In this document: piece by piece, positions 11,059 through 22,119 of the stretch | Layout of the letters: each line of letters opens with the position of its first letter | How positions within the stretch are numbered: position 1 is the stretch's first letter | Assembly: GCA_964019155.1 (NCBI GenBank) | Contig: OZ025243.1 | Span: forward strand, 84,827,083 to 84,891,082 | Direction of reading: 5' to 3' | DNA length: 64,000 nt | Source: Osedax fenrisi | Lineage: Eukaryota > Annelida > Polychaeta > Sabellida > Siboglinidae | The notes under the pieces: generated by a model | Told to the model about the DNA's origin: nothing | Databases searched by the model: none | Seen by the model: the letters and a program-made list of their open reading frames with translations, nothing else | Made by a program: the position numbers and the translations under genes

Positions 11059-12505
11059 TTAATTCGTTACAAAGTACCACGATATAACGGCATACTGTCA
11101 TTAATAATCTTACACTTATCTTATATAACTGCTCTCGTGACTAACACACACGCACACACACACTATACTACACACCACAAATAACACCTAAGTACATAAA
11201 CTACGCCCTAGATAAACCTAACAGGTCGACCTCTGACTAACGACCTCTAAACTGACATAAGTGAGGCTAGTGATCGCACGATCTATTGTTATAAAATAAT
11301 TCGTATAATATGTTATAATAACATACCTTGTTATATAATAATTAGTATATTATGTTATAATAATACATCTTGTTATATAATAATTAGTATATTATGTTAT
11401 AATAATACATCTTGTTATATAATAATTAGTATATTATGTTATAATACCTATTACATGAGCTGTAAGCAACGATATCTAGAAGGCATGCTTTTATTGGGCA
11501 ATGGCGTATTATTGTTGTTTTATTATGTTGCTGGATTTATTATGATTCCTGTTATCTCATCTAGGAACTAGGGTATTTTAATTTGTAATTAAATGGCAGA
11601 AATGTCTTTTCGAAGAATCTTCGGCGTAAGTTGTACAATTGTTAACGAAAGCCGATAATGTGTATGCATAATTATATAATATCACATTTATATATTATAT
11701 TAATAGCTAATTATGGTTTCGAATGGTTTTTGAACCGAATTATACTATATTTGTAACTGACAAATTAGTCTTATGATATATGCATGTCTGCAGGTAATAG
11801 TAATTGTATTGGTTACGTTAGTTTTATATATTATTAAAATACACTGAATTCATTGTATTCTTATAAGTAATATACTTCATGTATGTTATTAATATAATCG
11901 TATATATTAAGATAAGATAATATAAGATACATTTATTATTGTAATCATTATAAGAAAAAAAATAATAAACGGACACATAAAATAGTCAGAATAATTTTGA
12001 GGTATTTTACCCTAATAATGCCATATACATAATATATTATATAACAATTGTATTTTTTAAAGAAATATTAACATTTTTTATAATAATAATATTAGCCATC
12101 ACATCGAACAAGTGATCACTATAAGGAATTATGAGAATCAACGAATGAAGGAAGATTCAGGGTTGCCCATGCCCCATATGGGTTGACCAGACCATTGAGT
12201 ATACTCAAGGGTCAGTCGTTATATATACCAAACTCGTTATTGTTAGCATTTCAAACATGCATATGTATCATCCCATATAACCACAGTACACACTTGAACG
12301 ATGCATATAAACCAAGTTAATAAACAAAGTGTATACTCATAATAATAAAAATAATAAAATAACAATAGCATATTACAAATATGTTCTCATTACAGCTTTG
12401 ATAATCCATTGGAAGCTTCATAAGTAGTAGCCAGTATCTTTCATCCAGATTAACCAGGGAGAATATGAAATGTGTAGAATATTATTAATAAAAGTAAAAT
12501 TAATA
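10411..12505. other. AT-rich intergenic stretch without recognised genes
   Basis: No supported reading frame. It holds (TA)n tracts at 10694-10730, 10945-10978 and 11023-11055; an imperfect hairpin whose arms (10890-10945 and 10979-11018, both carrying aatttat-aatatcga-tgca) flank a (TA)n tract; a 42-bp tandem repeat (11298-11447); and single-copy, more mixed sequence at 11460-11650 and 12100-12300 that I could not assign. Confidence 0.5.
11298..11447. repeat. 42-bp tandem repeat, about 3.5 copies
   Basis: The motif ATTAGTATATTATGTTATAA recurs at 11341, 11383 and 11425 with exact 42-bp spacing, and a diverged copy lies upstream from about 11300. Units contain tacatcttgttatataataa. The near-identity of adjacent units suggests recent tandem amplification. 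Confidence 0.85.
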
Positions 12506-12507
12506 AT

Positions 12508-13036
12508 GATCAATATAAGACATTTTTAACTTTTTAATAAATAACTTGATATTTTTTGTCAATTTCAGCTTTTTATTGAGTTTATTCCATTGTTTAATAC
12601 TAGAAAAATGTACTGCATATATACTAATATTTAATCTACATTTAGGAATAACAAATGCGTATCTAAATTTAGTATATGTATAAGTACTTTTGACAAATTT
12701 ACGTAAGAGATTAGTGTTAGCTTTATCAGTATAAGAAATATACGCATTTTTTAATAATGTTATATTAACTATATATATAACATAATTTTAAAATATTATT
12801 TCTTTTATAGATAAAATCAATATTATATCTCAATGGTATATGTACATTTTAATACTTTGTTTTGCAGAATAATTATCTTATTTAAAGTATGTTTATAATT
12901 TTACCCCCAAGTGGTAGCACAATTGTGCTATTAATATGTTAATTAATATGTTAATATGTTAATCTTGAATGAAATAAAGAATTATACAGTAATAATAATG
13001 ACTGTTTATCAATTGTATTTATAAGTTTGTATATTA
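12508..13036 (-). pseudogene. LINE E, C-terminal part of ORF2 (3' segment)
   Basis: Minus-strand LINE. The last ~85 codons are open (about 12755 down to 12508): TYTKFRYAFVIPKCRLN, FSSIKQWNKLNK and KLFIKKLKMSYIDHY then stop, the usual C-terminal block (VGPKLWNSLP-like) of CR1/Daphne-type LINEs. Upstream, frameshifted pieces read SLLLLYNSLFHSR and LPLGGK (LYYSLFxSxLxYCxxxWG-like). The element continues at 13688-14575 beyond MITE D. Non-functional. Confidence 0.75.
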
Positions 13037-13685
13037 GGGGAGGGAAGGGGGTATACCTACTATATATAGTGGATAACCACTATAGTGGCCGATAATTAAT
13101 ATCCTTCAGAAGATTTATAATATATCGATAAATACTGAATTTTAGGCTCTTATTTTTTTGAATTAACTAGAAATAATATAGTTCTAGAATACTGTGATTT
13201 CATTTTTATATATAAAGTGTTTATCCTAATAACGTTTGATTAGGCATTAAAAAAAGCACTAAAATAAGGCAAGGCTCTATAGAGTGGCCGCTACTATAGT
13301 AGTGGCCACTAGTACCAGAAAATGCGATAGGTGTCTCGTAATGTATTCGATTTATATTATTTTAATTATGTAATATTAAATAATTATATTTATGATGCAT
13401 ACGCACCTTATTTGATTCAATGATTTAATTATATATACACATACTCTTACATATAAATAAGCATAAATATATATAATCATGTTTTTTGTCAACATTTTAC
13501 AAAAAATTATTATATAATAAATTAGAGTAATTAATTAATTATTTAAAAAAAAAATGTACTATATATTATATATATTTGGATTATCTAAATATTGTATATT
13601 GAACTTGTTATCCTATCAAGCACCATTTAAGCATTACTTAAAACGGTCACTACTCCCTCCTCGGCCACTACCCCCTTCCCTCCCC
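13037..13685. mobile_element. MITE D, TA-flanked, GTGGCCACT-type repeats
   Basis: A 649-bp element flanked by TA (13035-13036, 13686-13687), ending in GGGGAGGGAAGGGGGTATAC on the left and TACCCCCTTCCCTCCCC on the right. The word (A)GTGGCC(A)CT recurs internally near 13066, 13083, 13281, 13300 and 13660. It interrupts LINE E between its RT core and its C-terminal part. Same architecture as MITEs A-C but a different word. Confidence 0.8.
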
Positions 13686-13687
13686 TA

Positions 13688-14575
13688 CTGCTAGTATTCT
13701 AGATAACTGCATGAGAAGCTAATATTGTAATATGAAGTTTCCATGTGAGTCTATTATCAATAGTGATACCAAGAAATTTAAATTCATTAGTAGGTACACC
13801 TACATTTAATAGGTATGCCATTTAATGAATTGTTAAATGTATGAGGCTTATAAAGGCAAAAAGTAGTATACGACTTTTTATCTAAATTTAATATTTGTTT
13901 AATAAAGCATAACCATGAATAGATGTAATCAATATATGTGTTAGCTTTATTTTCCAATACACAGTGGTCCATATGGTATATATCAGTAAATAGCAGCGTA
14001 GTGTCATCAGCAAATATAATATACTATTCTCATCGCATAAACAGTAACGGTCCCAGTACAGATCCCTGAGGAACACCTATATTCATTCTTCGTAAATTAG
14101 ATTAAATAATGTGGTAATACACATATATTTGTTTCTTTTAGTGAAATAGCTATTTAATAAATCACGCGATATTCATCTGATACCAAAATTAGATAACTTT
14201 TAAAATAATATACCATTATCTAATATAAAAAAAAGCTTTCCTTAGATATATAGATACAGTTAAACATTTATATTTATTATCTAATTTGTTAGAAATACTA
14301 TCTACTAAGCAGTCTACTGCATTTGCGTTAGACCTGCCTACTCTAAAACTAAATTGATTATCTATTAACATATTATGTTTATTAATATAATTTAGAAGAC
14401 GTTCTTTAATAATTTTTTCTAACATTTTAGATATTTGGGGAAGTAATGAGATAGGTCTATAATTACCCATATTATCATTCTTACCACTCTTGTGAATAAC
14501 TATAACTTTATCAATTTTTAGACAATTTGGGAAATTGTAGATATTGATAAATAGTGATAACAAAAATGATCAGGT
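13688..14575 (-). pseudogene. LINE E, reverse transcriptase core
   Basis: Minus strand. 14563-14216 reads NFPNCLKIDKVIVIHKSGK, GNYRPISLLPQISKMLEKII, NQFSFRVGRSNANA, then motif A altered to VSIYLRKAFFYI (aspartates lost). Motif B follows after a frameshift (GVPQGSVLGPLL-like: plus-strand agggatctgtactgggacc inverse at 14050-14075) and motif C as ADDTT at about 14015. Then EFKFLGITIDNRLTWKLHI in another frame (about 13720-13790). Several frameshifts; inactive. Confidence 0.8.
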
Positions 14576-14579
14576 AAAT

Positions 14580-14905
14580 GCAATAGTAAATAGATATGTT
14601 TTTAATAGAGATTTAAAATAGGTGGTGAATTGAGTGGAGCGTAGATTATGTGGTAGTTTCCATAGATAAGGGGCCGATATGTGCCATGCACGAATATTAG
14701 TGGTATGTAGATTAAGCTTAGAGGGTAGATGTAGAAGGTAATAAGTAGTTGAACGAAGAGAGATAGTGTGAGTAGGAATGGAGATTAAGGAAGATAGATA
14801 TTCAGGTCGGTTGTGCTGAAGAGAGTTATGAGTTAATAGAAGAACTTTAAATATTATTCTAAATTGTATTGGTAGTCAATGCAATCTATGTAAATATGGG
14901 GAAAT
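14580..14905 (-). pseudogene. 3' fragment of a second L2-like LINE
   Basis: Minus strand: LHRLHWLPIQFRIIFKVLLL, THNSLQHNRPEYLSSLI, ISAPYLWKLPHNLRS, FKSLLKTYLFTIAFT then stop. This is the L2/Rex-like C-terminus, of a different family from LINE E, which it directly abuts at about 14577. Open through about 100 codons. Confidence 0.7.
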
Positions 14906-15075
14906 ATGTATTTGGGAATACATATATAAAAGCACCATTTCGAAACACAGTAGTCGTGCACATGGTTTTCATCAGTTGAAATACACTAATGTACTATCAC
15001 ATGGTAGTTCGCTGCCAAGATAGCCAGCCCCTCTCATCTTCAGAAGATCACCAGCATTATCACGATTCATTATAA
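14905..15075 (-). ncRNA. Degenerate hammerhead-like motif (possible Penelope/retrozyme relic)
   Basis: On the minus strand CTGATGA (14975-14969) is followed, after a 26-nt segment whose ends pair weakly (AAAC with GTTT), by CGAAA (14942-14938) and TGGT, which can pair with ACCA near 15004. A 5-bp stem (GTACA/TGTAT) lies between. This is the order of a hammerhead ribozyme core. The first stem II pair would be A-C rather than G-C and no clean NUH cleavage triplet is seen, so activity is doubtful. A 31-codon ATG frame (MNRDNAGDLLKM...) precedes it, about 15068 down to 14973. Confidence 0.3.
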
Positions 15076-15229
15076 ATTATGTTAAATGATGAAATACCAT
15101 ACGTGTGTGATCTATAGATACCACTTATTATACCACTTATTATACCACTTATTATAAATACTTTATTTGTAAGGATTTGTTAGATATTTTAATTGTTAAT
15201 ATGTCACGTATTGAATCAATAGATTTGCT

Positions 15230-15500
15230 ATAATTCTTGATTATTTCTAAATGCATTTATTTCATGAAATAAATCTCTAATATAAATGGAAACACCACCA
15301 CCCCTTTTGACATTTCTAAGGTGTGTGCAACCTTATAACTGTTTAATTGATATAAATATGTATTATTAATTTTAAACCAAGTTTCCGATATAATGATTAC
15401 ATCATATTTAGAATTAGAAGATAATAAATAACATTAATATCATCAACGTTTTTAATCAAGCTTCTTACATTGAAATGAATTATAGATAAGTCACTCGTAT
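15230..15500 (-). pseudogene. LINE endonuclease N-terminal fragment (LINE E or relative)
   Basis: Minus strand with small indels: SDLSIIHFNVRSLIKNVDDI, VIIISETWF, RGGGVSIYI. These are the N-terminal APE motifs (N, ETW, RGGGVxxYI) of CR1/Jockey-type LINEs. Colinear with the RT piece at 14575-13688 but the second half of the endonuclease is missing, and unrelated fragments (14580-15075) lie between. Confidence 0.7.
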
Positions 15501-15875
15501 TAAATTAAGTATTATCAACATATATATATACTTGCTTGTAGGACAATGTATGTTCATGCAATTAATTGTATTGATTAATAGAGCATTAGTGTTGTTATAA
15601 GTATATTCATTCTTTATAGTTAAATTCAAATCAGGAATCATCAGAGCGAACATTTGTTATATTTATTAGATACCTAACTATCAGTATCATTGTTAGATAA
15701 CTCACTACCATACCATTTACTTATGCAGACACCATAAGGCTATATATATATGCATTTAATATTTTATTACTGTATTGATATCTCTCCCACTGTCACTATC
15801 ACGCTCATTGACACTGCCATTGTCACTGTCACTGCAATTGACATAGTCGGCATTCCTCTATATACAAAACCGTAT
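15501..15875. other. Downstream region of the sulfotransferase gene
   Basis: No coding signal recognised. Contains imperfect CACTGTCA/CATTGTCACTG repeats at 15786-15840. As it follows the stop codon at 15876-15878 on the minus strand it would include the 3' UTR; an AATATT-rich stretch at about 15755 could supply a polyadenylation signal but none is certain. Confidence 0.35.
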
Positions 15876-16098
15876 CTACAAAACATGCGGATCTAAACAC
15901 ACGCTGTCGTATAAGTCGACTAGTCTGTCTATATATCGAATGCGTTGGTTCATGAAATCCGACGTGTTGGTGGGCGTAATGTGGGCGTGTTTAGTACGTT
16001 TGTATCCCGTCGTATCTGATTCTGTGGCGCACTTCAAACCACCCACGCTCTGGTCTAGGAATGTCAGCATTCTTAGTAATTCTCTTTCCGTGGACGCT
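15876..16098 (-). CDS. WSCD-type sulfotransferase, terminal exon
   Basis: Minus-strand exon of 223 nt. It follows an acceptor (attaacacatctaaatctctatag, AG at 16099-16100; ttaac is a candidate branch point), gives one nucleotide plus 73 codons, and ends with TAG at 15878-15876. Translation starts (x)ASTERELLRMLTFLDQ, then LKCATESDTTGYKR and RYIDRLVDLYDSV. This layout (ELLRxxxFL, a short loop with a cysteine, GxxKR, then a helix with ID...V) is the C-terminus of WSC-domain-type sulfotransferases, which use PAPS in the Golgi to sulfate glycans. The incoming intron is phase 2-type (two bases of the codon in the previous exon). Assigned to the gene with exons at 41720-41860 and 46642-46933 by family match and strand; the linking exon has not been found. 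No disabling mutation is visible. Confidence 0.6.
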
Positions 16099-16133
16099 CT
16101 ATAGAGATTTAGATGTGTTAATTATAGGTATGC

Positions 16134-16172
16134 ATCATCGATATAAAGAAAAACTTTCTTTATATCGATGAT
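16134..16172. repeat. Perfect hairpin ATCATCGATATAAAGAAA
   Basis: Two perfect 18-nt arms (16134-16151, 16155-16172) around the loop aac. The same arm sequence forms another hairpin at 60204-60256. It lies 36 bp upstream of the sulfotransferase terminal exon acceptor. Confidence 0.8.
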
Positions 16173-16945
16173 ATACATGTGTACATCATAGGTATATAAT
16201 GTGTACATAATATATACATTATATATATCGTATATAAATATAGAGTAATATATTACTATATGTATACACCCTATATTATAAAGGGGAGGTGAGATGTTTA
16301 TGAGATCGTATGTGATGTTCAACCTGTCAGGTATATTTAGTAAAAGTTACGTTGACTAAATATATATAACTATAATGTTACTAAATATAACTAATACTAA
16401 CTATAATATTAACCACTACTAACATTATAGTTAGTATTAGTTATAATTAGTCACATTATAGCGTATAAGCTTATAAACCAATTAGACTTAATTACTTATG
16501 TTATGATATGCATATACAAATAATTACATTATCGAGTTTAAAAGATTATAATTTCATATAGATTTTATGATAATTGGGATGGGAATAGGTATATATATAT
16601 ATAACATAAAAATAAATTATAAATATAAATATATATATTATAAATATGGTTAACAAAAGAAGAAAACTATAGTTAGTATATAACCTATAGGTTAAGGTAG
16701 TAATTGTATTCCTTTGGCATAACAATTTAGTCATTAGTGGTCTAATGTAAATCTATAGTATTCTATAGAATTTAACACGCAATAAGTTAATCTGAATTAA
16801 ACATCGATGAATATATAACAAATGAATTAGACTATTATAGTATCGTGTATACATGACAGCATAGTGTAACTACGTGGTTTAATTCATATGATAGAAATGA
16901 GAAATATTACACGAAATGTTATCTGATGCTAAAATAAACTCATAG

Positions 16946-17004
<59 letters not shown>

Positions 17005-17009
17005 GTATA
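16173..17009. other. AT-rich intronic sequence with a hairpin and (TA)n
   Basis: No gene recognised; reading frames here are hydrophobic low-complexity translations. It holds a perfect 21-bp inverted repeat (ATAACTAATACTAACTATAAT at 16387-16407, complement at 16424-16444) and a (TA)n tract at 16946-16998. Confidence 0.5.
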
Positions 17010-17229
17010 TATATATGCGAGAGTTGTGGGTGTAGACGCCAACCGGACGCGTCCCCAGGTTGCGGATAGGGGAATGGCCTCTTGAAGAGGTTAGCTGCGA
17101 ACTGAAATAAGCAGTCGCGGACAAAACGACACAACCTCTACTGCCTTGTAGATACGTAATGGACTGAGAAAAGAAATGGATAACCCTGATGGAGAACTTG
17201 GGACGGAGTGTTCCCTTAGGCGGTTATCA
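17010..17229 (+). other. Probable 5' portion of an RTE-like LINE
   Basis: A GC-richer, non-coding block (gacgccaaccggacgcgtcc, agcagtcgcggacaaaacga). It is directly adjacent to the hAT element; beyond the hAT element (19460) lies degraded plus-strand LINE coding sequence. The 8-bp duplication GTTATAAC at the two hAT edges shows that 17229 and 19460 were once contiguous, so this block was 5' to that LINE. Calling it LINE 5' UTR is inference. Confidence 0.35.
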
Positions 17230-17639
17230 GTTATAACGGATAGCCGGAACAGGGGGGTTTGAGGGGTTGCAACCCCCCCCCCTGGCAAAATAATGGAGGG
17301 ATTTTGATATCTAAAACCCCCCCTGCAATTTAGGTAAAATGAAGAACTTTTCTGTATATTATTATAATGTGTGATGATTATATGTTAGCATAAATTAATA
17401 ATGTTACCAATGACATTAGAATGAAGCATTAGGTATATAGCTCAAATGTCTATGCATTTTATATTTATAATCTATTATATTTGCTTATGCATTACAAAAA
17501 TATAATACAATTTCCAATATATTATAATTAAATTGTATTGATAATGAAGACACATACTCTATTTCGCTATTTGTTAATTTATACATAAATTTAACTCTTT
17601 ATATTTATTTAATTAAACTTTAAATAAAAGTATTAAAAA

Positions 17640-18995
17640 TGTATAGGATTTTATTCATTCTAGGATTTTATATATCCTACATCAAGTAGGTACTACTGGC
17701 GAAACTATTTCAAATAATCTGAAAACATAATTATTCTTCTCGGTATATCCATGTCTAATTTACGCGGACAATATTATGATTTAAGCGTCAAAATGTCAGC
17801 TGATATAAAGGAACACAATCCCTGATACAAAATGAACAACCTTTAGCATATTAAGGGGTTATCCCATTACCAGTATTTCCGGAAATGTTTACTAGAAGTT
17901 ATAATCTAGCAATTTAACTACACTTGTAGTAGGATACCCCATTACTTTCCAGCAACTTGCCGGAAATATAGTAATTAAATGGGGGTATCCCACTACGACT
18001 TGCTAGAAAGTGATTTTCTAGCAAATATTTCCGAACAATATTTTCTGAAATACTGGTAGTGGGATGTGACCTTTACACATGTTGTAGTTCACTAAATTAT
18101 GTTTGTAAATGTCTTTCTCAATGTAAAGCTACATATACTGCTCTTGTGAAACATCTATAGTCAATGATATTGGTGTTCAAAAATGTTTTTAGCAAATCTT
18201 AAAATTTAGATATTTATACCAATATATTGATAATGATAAAACTAGATTCAAATCAATGTGTCCTATAAGGTGGACACTGTCCACTCTCCACTGGACAGTC
18301 AGATGTATGGCTATATCAGCATTATTGAATAACTATTTAGATATTAGAAATGCATTAGAACATTTTACAATGACAAGCGTATATAGTTCTGAATAAATCG
18401 ACAAAGCATATTCATTTAAGAATACTCTACTAGAAACATATAACCTATAGCATTAACCATTCATTAAATATAGCATTTGATATATTCACTTTATTATAAA
18501 AATGGGTTAGTTTTACCTATATTTTATAATAAGTATTATTGATTACAGAAATATATATTTATAAATATATTAAAAGTATCATTTTTAAAATATGTTTCCT
18601 TAGATAAGTGTAATAGGATTAAATTATACTCTCAATGAAGATGTTTTTTTTACTCATTAATATTTAACATATATTTTAATCGACACAGTACAGAACAAAC
18701 GAACAAATTATCACATATACTTAGAAAATATTTTAAAAGAATCTGGAAGAATAATATCTTATAGATTTATTAATTTAATATTAATTGTTTTTATAAAAAC
18801 AATAAAATTAATCAAATTATTGATGGTACAACCAAGTATATCAGTATCCTAGGTTATAAGCTTTTCTATGTTAAGAAGATTGAAGACGTGGTTAAGGTCA
18901 CAACATAAATAAAAAGATTGGATATATGCAATGAACATCAGGATATATTAGATTATATTGACGATAATTAATTGATAAAAGAATTTTGACAAAGA
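17640..18995 (+). pseudogene. Fossil hAT (ZMYM1-like) transposase
   Basis: Catalytic-core relics in order, over several frames: MSNLRGQYYDLSVKMSADI (the LRGQxYDGAxxMS block), NEQPLAY, then after the MITE CCSSLNYVCKC, RFKSMCPIRWT (cPTRW block), ALLNNYLDIRNALEHF, and near the end SFSMLRRLKTWLRS (18868-18910) plus DILDYIDDN, the hAT C-terminal dimerisation region. Stops and frameshifts throughout; inactive. Would have catalysed cut-and-paste transposition. Confidence 0.8.
17855..18072. mobile_element. MITE F, TTA-flanked, inserted in the hAT transposase
   Basis: A 218-bp element flanked by TTA (17852-17854, 18073-18075). Left tip AGGGGTTATCCCATTACCAG; reverse complement of the right tip AGGTCACATCCCACTACCAG. 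The word TA(T/C)CCCA(T/C)TAC recurs inside (about 17930 and 17982). The 3-bp TTA duplication suggests a Harbinger-like family. It splits the hAT QPLA... block from its continuation. Confidence 0.8.
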
Positions 18996-19459
18996 AATAA
19001 TATTAGAAGACATTTTATAAGTATAAAATAATAAATGTATACACTTTTTTGGGATTTATTCTTGTTATAACATACATATTTCTTTAAAATATTCCAGATA
19101 TGTTCATTACAGGATTAATCTTTTGTTAACTCAGTAAATTATAATTAGATGTTCTGACATTTAAAATAAATAATAATGTGCACTCTATTATTAGGGGCGC
19201 TGTAACAGGGGGGACGGGGGATATGTCACCCCCACTTTAAAATCTAGGGGGACTTCCTATGCATTGGTCCCCCCCACTTTTGCCACAACATTTATTTTGA
19301 TTAGTTGGTTCCCCCTACATACAAAATCCAACACCCCTATCAATTATATATTATAATATATATTTTACAATAATGACATGCAAGTATTTAGTTGATAAAT
19401 TATACTTATTTCTTAAAACCCCCCTGGGAAAAAATAGTTCCGGCGGCCTTAGTTATAAC

Positions 19460-21310
19460 TAATTGGTATCCGGCTCCCTCAACCCAGAATTTCCTTGAGA
19501 AAGTGTCTAGGTTACAAAATCTAACAATACACATGAACACAACAATTAATAATGACAAAATGCAAATACAAAATGGAGAGATATCAAAGAAATTTGCAGC
19601 AGTAATTAAAGAACGATTAGCTACCCTATTATATGATAACGATAATGACACTGCGATGCCAGACTATCTTTACAATATATTTAAAAATATTGTACATACT
19701 ACTACTGAACAAGAAATTGGATATAAACAATTTAATGAAGATATATCCCGGATTATCAAACGAAGTAAAAGAGCTATGTGCTAGCCACAGAAAAGATAAA
19801 TTGCTTCTATTAAATAATAAAAATAACGTTGAGCACATACATAATTACATAACATTAAACAAGAGAGTAAAACTAACTGTCAAAAAACAAAAAAGTGATA
19901 ATCTAGCAGAAAAATATCAGAAATGGAAGAAAACTTCAAAAATAATAATAGCCACACATTATTTAAACAAGTCAGATAATTAGAAGGAAAGAGGTATAAA
20001 CCTGTATTTTCTATGAAAACTCTAAATAGCAGCTAATGATGAAGAAATAATATATTTTAAATATCTGGAAATCACACTTTGAGAAACACCCCAACACACA
20101 GTTTCCACATGATGAAGATGCTTTGATAGAGTTTGAGCCAGAGACAGAAAACGTAACAGAGCATATTCCGCCAATAACGGAACAATAAGTGGACAATTCT
20201 ATCAAAAGGTTATCTAACAGAAAGGCGCCAGGAATTGATGGAATAACATCCGAAATAATTAAAACAGGGGGTGATATGATGATTACAATACTGACAATCT
20301 TGTTCAATAAAATAATCAAGACGGAGAAATCACCAAAAAACTTGTCTAAAATGATTATAACCCCAATTCATAAGAAAGGCGATAAATTAAACGCAGAAAT
20401 CAACAGAGCTATTTAATTATTATCAATACCAGGGAAAGTATTCTGTAAAATCCTGATGTGCTAGATACTCACATATAATGGAAGAATCAATGAGTGACTC
20501 GCAATTCGGCGTCAGGCCAGGCAGAGGAACAATAGATGCAATATTCATCATAAGGCAGATAATATAGAAGGCAAGAAAACAGTTCCGCTACATATCCACT
20601 TTATTGACTTTAAGGCTGCATTTGATAAAATTTGGAAAGAGGCACTTTGGAAAATGATGATCCAGATGGGCAACCCTCATAAATATGTTGCGATAATAAA
20701 ACACTTATATAACGATACAAACTGTGCAATAATTGCTAGTGGGCAACTAACAGACTGGTTTCCTGTTAACATGGGCGTGAGACAAGGATGCATCATATCG
20801 CCGAGCCTATTCAATATTTTCATAGAACATGTAATGAAGGGCCTCATATGCTTAGATAGAAATTTCCGGATGGATGATGAAATGTCAATTGATATCAGGT
20901 ACGCTGATGACACAACATCGGCTATTTTTGAAAAATTGCAAATAGCAACTTCTTAGCTAGACAACGCTTGTCTTAAATGGGGCCTAAAGATCAATCCACT
21001 TAAATGTGCAGTTCTGATAACTGAAAAAAGTACATCAAAATCGGCTATAATATTGTCCCCAAAGTTAACCAGTTCAAGTTGTTGGGCAGTCTCGTCCCCA
21101 ACTGTCCAGATGATGTTCTGCAAAGAATTTCTATGGCAACCCAGGCTTTTGACAGACTGAGAGAGACAATATGGACTTCCATAGGCGTATCTAAAGAACT
21201 CAAGATTAGACTCTACAAAGCCCTCATTCTTCCAATAGCAATATATTATAATCGTGTATTTAATAATTTATATTTAAATTTGATCGAATTAAGAAACGAT
21301 AATATATAAT
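19460..21310 (+). pseudogene. Degenerate RTE-like LINE, RT region
   Basis: Plus-strand fragments in shifting frames: KFAAVIKERLATLLYDND (19585-19650), APGIDGITSEIIKTGGDMM (20229-20285), SKMIITPIHKKGDKLNAE, IPGKVFCKIL (20425), SDSQFGVRPGRGT (20490-20530), FIDFKAAFDKIWKEAL (motif A, 20605-20645), MGVRQGCIISPSLFNIF (motif B, 20770-20820), RYADDTT (motif C, 20898) and KLLGSLVPNCPDDVLQRISM with FDRLRETIWTSIGVSKEL at 21075-21210. Many stops; inactive. The endonuclease is largely missing. The host element of the hAT insertion at 17238-19451. Confidence 0.8.
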
Positions 21311-22119
21311 CGTACTATAATAGGCCTATTGTTATTATTATTAAGACGTAAGCACTTTTGTAAATAAAGGCTAACATAAAACATAAACATTGTCCTTGTA
21401 ATAATTCTTGATCTCATAACTCAATATAGTAGGTACTTACTTTTTGTATTCCCATTGTTCGTTATTATTAGTTATTTTATTGTTTTGTTTATATTCTATT
21501 ATATATTTTTTTGATTTTACTTTCGACACTTCATTTCTTTGGCACAAAGAGTCGTTACAATAAATCATATTACATTATATTACGTAATTCGATGATGTAA
21601 TACACCTAGAAATACTAACTGTAAATGTTCGTATTTCACGATTAATAAATTGCACTTCTTACTATCAATGGCGTCTTGAATCACGATCTGATTAAATATG
21701 TACCAATTGTCGAAAGATTTTTCCAAATATATATAGAATATTTCTGTTTTAATAGTTTAAAAGTAATAGTTATATTTTAGAAGTCGGCTGACTTAAACAC
21801 GTACGACGTACGACGAAGTACGACGTACGTCGTTATTTATATATATATATATATACACAATTTATATATATATATATATAAATTATATATATATATATAT
21901 TGAGTGTGTAGGAAAATATCGATTAGGATGGAGTGAATTTTGAAATAATTATGGCGGTCTGGTTATGTCTCGCGATAGTGATTTAAGGTTATATGTGGAG
22001 TTCAATAATGTCACTAAATTCATAGATAATATAGAATACTATAATGTTAACCTTCGTCGTAATTTTCCAATTCACAAGTATGCGTTTTGCACGTCTGTCT
22101 GGTGAAGTCCGCCAGGTTA
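21311..22119. other. Unassigned AT-rich stretch
   Basis: No gene recognised. Contains a palindromic cluster of cgtacgacgtacg words (21800-21832), (TA)n tracts to 21900, and mixed-composition sequence at 21900-22119 with two short open frames on the minus strand ending at a possible GT donor (after 22053). I could not connect these to the sulfotransferase. Confidence 0.35.

Larger units (their letters stand above)
17238..19451 (+). mobile_element. hAT element (ZMYM1-like) with 8-bp target duplication
   Basis: Flanked by the 8-bp direct repeat GTTATAAC (17230-17237 and 19452-19459), as hAT elements produce. The left end GGATAGCCGGAACAGGGGGG resembles the reverse complement of the right end (TAAGGCCGCCGGAAC..., later CAGGGGGGTTTTAAG). 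The interior carries a decayed transposase. A 218-bp MITE (17855-18072) is inserted in it. A further G-run block at 19196-19345 (aacaggggggacgggggata) may be subterminal sequence or another hAT tip. Confidence 0.75.

Noticed and set aside
19406..20319. Minus-strand open frames over the 19.4-21 kb LINE
   Set aside because: Antisense shadows of plus-strand RT coding sequence.
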